From Flavobacterium saccharophilum (lineage in GTDB: Bacteria > Bacteroidota > Bacteroidia > Flavobacteriales > Flavobacteriaceae): a DNA stretch of 64,000 bases. Of this stretch, positions 62,656-64,000 are shown piece after piece. How positions within the stretch are numbered: position 1 is the stretch's first letter; every line of letters begins with the position of its first letter. The notes below the pieces were generated by a model. It saw nothing but the letters and a program-made list of their open reading frames with translations. It did no database searches and was not told the origin of the DNA. The stretch is from assembly GCF_900142735.1 (NCBI RefSeq), contig NZ_FRBY01000006.1, positions 124,001-188,000 on the forward strand. Reading direction: 5' to 3'. A program made the translations under genes and the position numbers.

Positions 62656-63315
62656 TTAATTGGGCTTCTCCTCTCTTTGTTCTCCCGATTTAATTTGTAT
62701 AAAGTCCTCATAATTGGTAAAATACTCCAACCCTAAAACTAAGAGCAGCGAGCTTACATTATATACTTTCTGCATTATGATTGCTAAACCTAAGTAACCA
62801 AAACCAAATAGCGTAAAGAAACAGTAAAAAGTCAATAAACAAATAATACAGCAAAATTTAAGAAAATGACGTTTTGACTTTATGATAAATATGGTAATAA
62901 TAAATAAACCAAGCAATGTTAAAATGATCGATATTGTTCCGAGGTCATGGAAGGGAGTTGCAATTAAGAAAATAAATAATAGGTTAGCAACGCCTATAAA
63001 TTTTAAAACTTTAGCCCACTGTCTCAAAGGTATTTTTTTTGACATAGTGATAAAAAAAATACCATAACCAACCGAGTGGAATGCCATTCCGATAATTGCC
63101 CAAATCCTGCCCGGGTTTTCTAAACCGTTTATCGCTTTTGCGGCAAATAAATTGCTTACGAAATTTTTTGACCAGTCAAAGCCCACAGAATTTTTGTCAA
63201 GCAATGAGCCTCCTGGATAAAGTAACGATGCTATTACTAACAAAATCACGGAAATGATCAAACATATCAAAACCGAATATTTTTTTATCATTTGCTTAAT
63301 TGTTAAACTTTCCAT
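62656..63315 (-). CDS. DUF998-like multi-spanning membrane protein
   Basis: 219 residues with six predicted transmembrane helices, for example VLICLIISVILLVIASLLYP (about 14-33) and ISIILTLLGLFIITIFII. The pattern of a first helix followed by LYPGGS and then DWSKNFVSNL resembles DUF998/Frag1-like proteins, but the match is only general. No catalytic motif was seen. The C-terminus is charged and cytoplasmic (EQREEKPN). Its function is unknown. Confidence 0.65.
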   Translation of the reverse strand: MESLTIKQMIKKYSVLICLIISVILLVIASLLYPGGSLLDKNSVGFDWSKNFVSNLFAAKAINGLENPGRIWAIIGMAFHSVGYGIFFITMSKKIPLRQWAKVLKFIGVANLLFIFLIATPFHDLGTISIILTLLGLFIITIFIIKSKRHFLKFCCIICLLTFYCFFTLFGFGYLGLAIIMQKVYNVSSLLLVLGLEYFTNYEDFIQIKSGEQREEKPN

Positions 63316-63528
63316 TTGTCAAGTAAATGAGGTGTTTTTTGTATCAAATTATTTTGCAATGGCCTCGAAATTATTTGTATGTGTGATAAAACCTGCCCCT
63401 GCTCCCCGAAATATGCCTCAGTAAAACTACACCTTTCTGAAATCCTTCTGGACTGACTTTATTCCATTTTAGACAAATATAAATTAAAAACAGATACATT
63501 ATAAAGTCGAGAATTTATAAGAAACAAA

Positions 63529-63562
63529 AAAAATGCGCAAAAGTTATTTGCGCATTTTTTTA
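63529..63562. terminator. Terminator downstream of the GH2 gene
   Basis: AAAATGCGCAAA / TTTGCGCATTTT, a 12-bp stem with a five-base loop and flanking A and T runs. It serves the minus-strand gene ending at 63598. The remainder of 63316-63528 shows no gene. Confidence 0.85.
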
Positions 63563-63597
63563 TAAGAACACTGTTTCATAAAACAGCAACTCTAATA

Positions 63598-64000
63598 TTA
63601 AAGTTCTGACTTTAAGTTTACTTTACCTTTCTGAAGCCCTTTACCTGTTACTTCCAATTGGATTGCGCCTGCTGTTTTGACTGCTTTAACCAGGACCACT
63701 AATTTACCACTGAAAAGCTTCATTTTGTTTTCATGGAATATTTCCAGCGAAGTTGCATCACCATTACAAGCGGCTCTGTACGTTGCTGCTCCGGTTACCT
63801 TAAATTGTAATTCATTCACTGCTGTTGGACATGGAATGCCATTTTTATCTACAACTGAAACCGTTACAAAAGAGATATCCTCACCATCAGCTTTGATAAT
63901 TTTGCGATCTGCTTCCAGAACAATTTTATACGGATCTCCAGCGGTTTTAACTTCACTTTCGGCAGCTATTTTTCCATTTGAATCAAATGCTACAACTTTT
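63598..64000 (-). CDS. GH2 beta-galactosidase-like protein, C-terminal part (runs off the window)
   Basis: The minus-strand frame is open from base 64000 to the stop at 63598, giving 134 residues with no need for an internal start. The sequence KVVAFDSNGKIAAESEVKTA, then LEADRKIIKADGEDISFVTV and SVVDKNGIPCPTAVN, is the C-terminal Ig-like region found in Bacteroidetes GH2 enzymes (DUF4982 and following domain). It includes the GDATSLEIF turn and ends GLQKGKVNLKSEL. The catalytic domain lies beyond the window, so substrate cannot be judged. It may belong to a further glycan locus. Confidence 0.8.
   Translation of the reverse strand, partial: KVVAFDSNGKIAAESEVKTAGDPYKIVLEADRKIIKADGEDISFVTVSVVDKNGIPCPTAVNELQFKVTGAATYRAACNGDATSLEIFHENKMKLFSGKLVVLVKAVKTAGAIQLEVTGKGLQKGKVNLKSEL

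Noticed and set aside
63316..63528. Possible degenerate gene on the minus strand (WNKVSPEGFQKGVVLL)
   Set aside because: The frame is short, lacks a start and could not be matched to a family with any confidence.

Overview
The window is chromosomal DNA of a Flavobacteriaceae bacterium, most likely Flavobacterium or a close relative. It is AT-rich and has SusC/SusD pairs and GH92 enzymes. A giant secreted protease ends in a type IX secretion (T9SS) sorting domain. Start codons lack clear Shine-Dalgarno sequences, promoters look like the Bacteroidetes TAnnTTTG type, and the tRNA genes do not encode CCA. No rRNA, CRISPR array, transposase or integrase was seen.

Layout. 1-4854 is housekeeping: the 5' part of alaS (minus strand), then an envelope M23 peptidase, a MerR-type regulator, a LemA protein, two TPM-domain proteins and an Rrf2 regulator. 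5101-11456 holds outer-membrane proteins: a TonB-dependent receptor, a DUF2490 barrel and a large OMP_b-brl_3 barrel. 11579-14155 carries the GTPases der and era. 14272-17843 is an accessory patch: an initiator tRNA gene, a CPBP membrane protease bracketed by a duplicated tRNA 3' end, two DUF6090 paralogues and a DUF5694 protein. 18137-30663 contains truC, an M13 peptidase, tRNA-Glu, a porin-like barrel, a 2036-residue M4 peptidase, an unlisted 45-residue basic ORF and a membrane-anchored TPR/LuxR regulator.

30993-55429 is the main catabolic region, a glycan utilisation locus interrupted by an unrelated operon. It contains GH20 hexosaminidase plus sulfatase, SusC plus SusD, a six-hairpin glycosidase-like protein, then (minus strand) GH92, GH92, GH125 and a ROK kinase, with a LacI-type regulator upstream. 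This set fits removal of sulfated GlcNAc/GalNAc and alpha-mannose from N-glycans or mannoproteins. One GH92 has Gln where its neighbour has the expected general-acid Glu. That suggests a mannose-phosphate uncapping activity, so part of the substrate may be fungal-type phosphomannan. Three different kinds of operator-like DNA repeat lie in front of the three transcription units. The interrupting operon (42781-46880) is Crp/Fnr, GNAT, pirin, YceI and two isochorismatase-fold hydrolases.

55738-57801 has a GT39-type glycosyltransferase and a DUF4269 protein. A second, identical initiator tRNA follows at 57929, also trailed by a tRNA fragment. Beyond it, 58281-63315 is accessory DNA with unrecognised secreted and membrane proteins and decayed fragments. 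The last 400 bases are the C-terminal end of a GH2 beta-galactosidase-like protein on the minus strand, possibly the edge of another glycan locus.

Recurring small elements tie the window together. There are five copies of a terminator-like hairpin with a GAAA/GAGA loop and two copies of a structured intergenic element (8601-8693 and 13073-13162). Several AT-rich degenerate repeats also occur.
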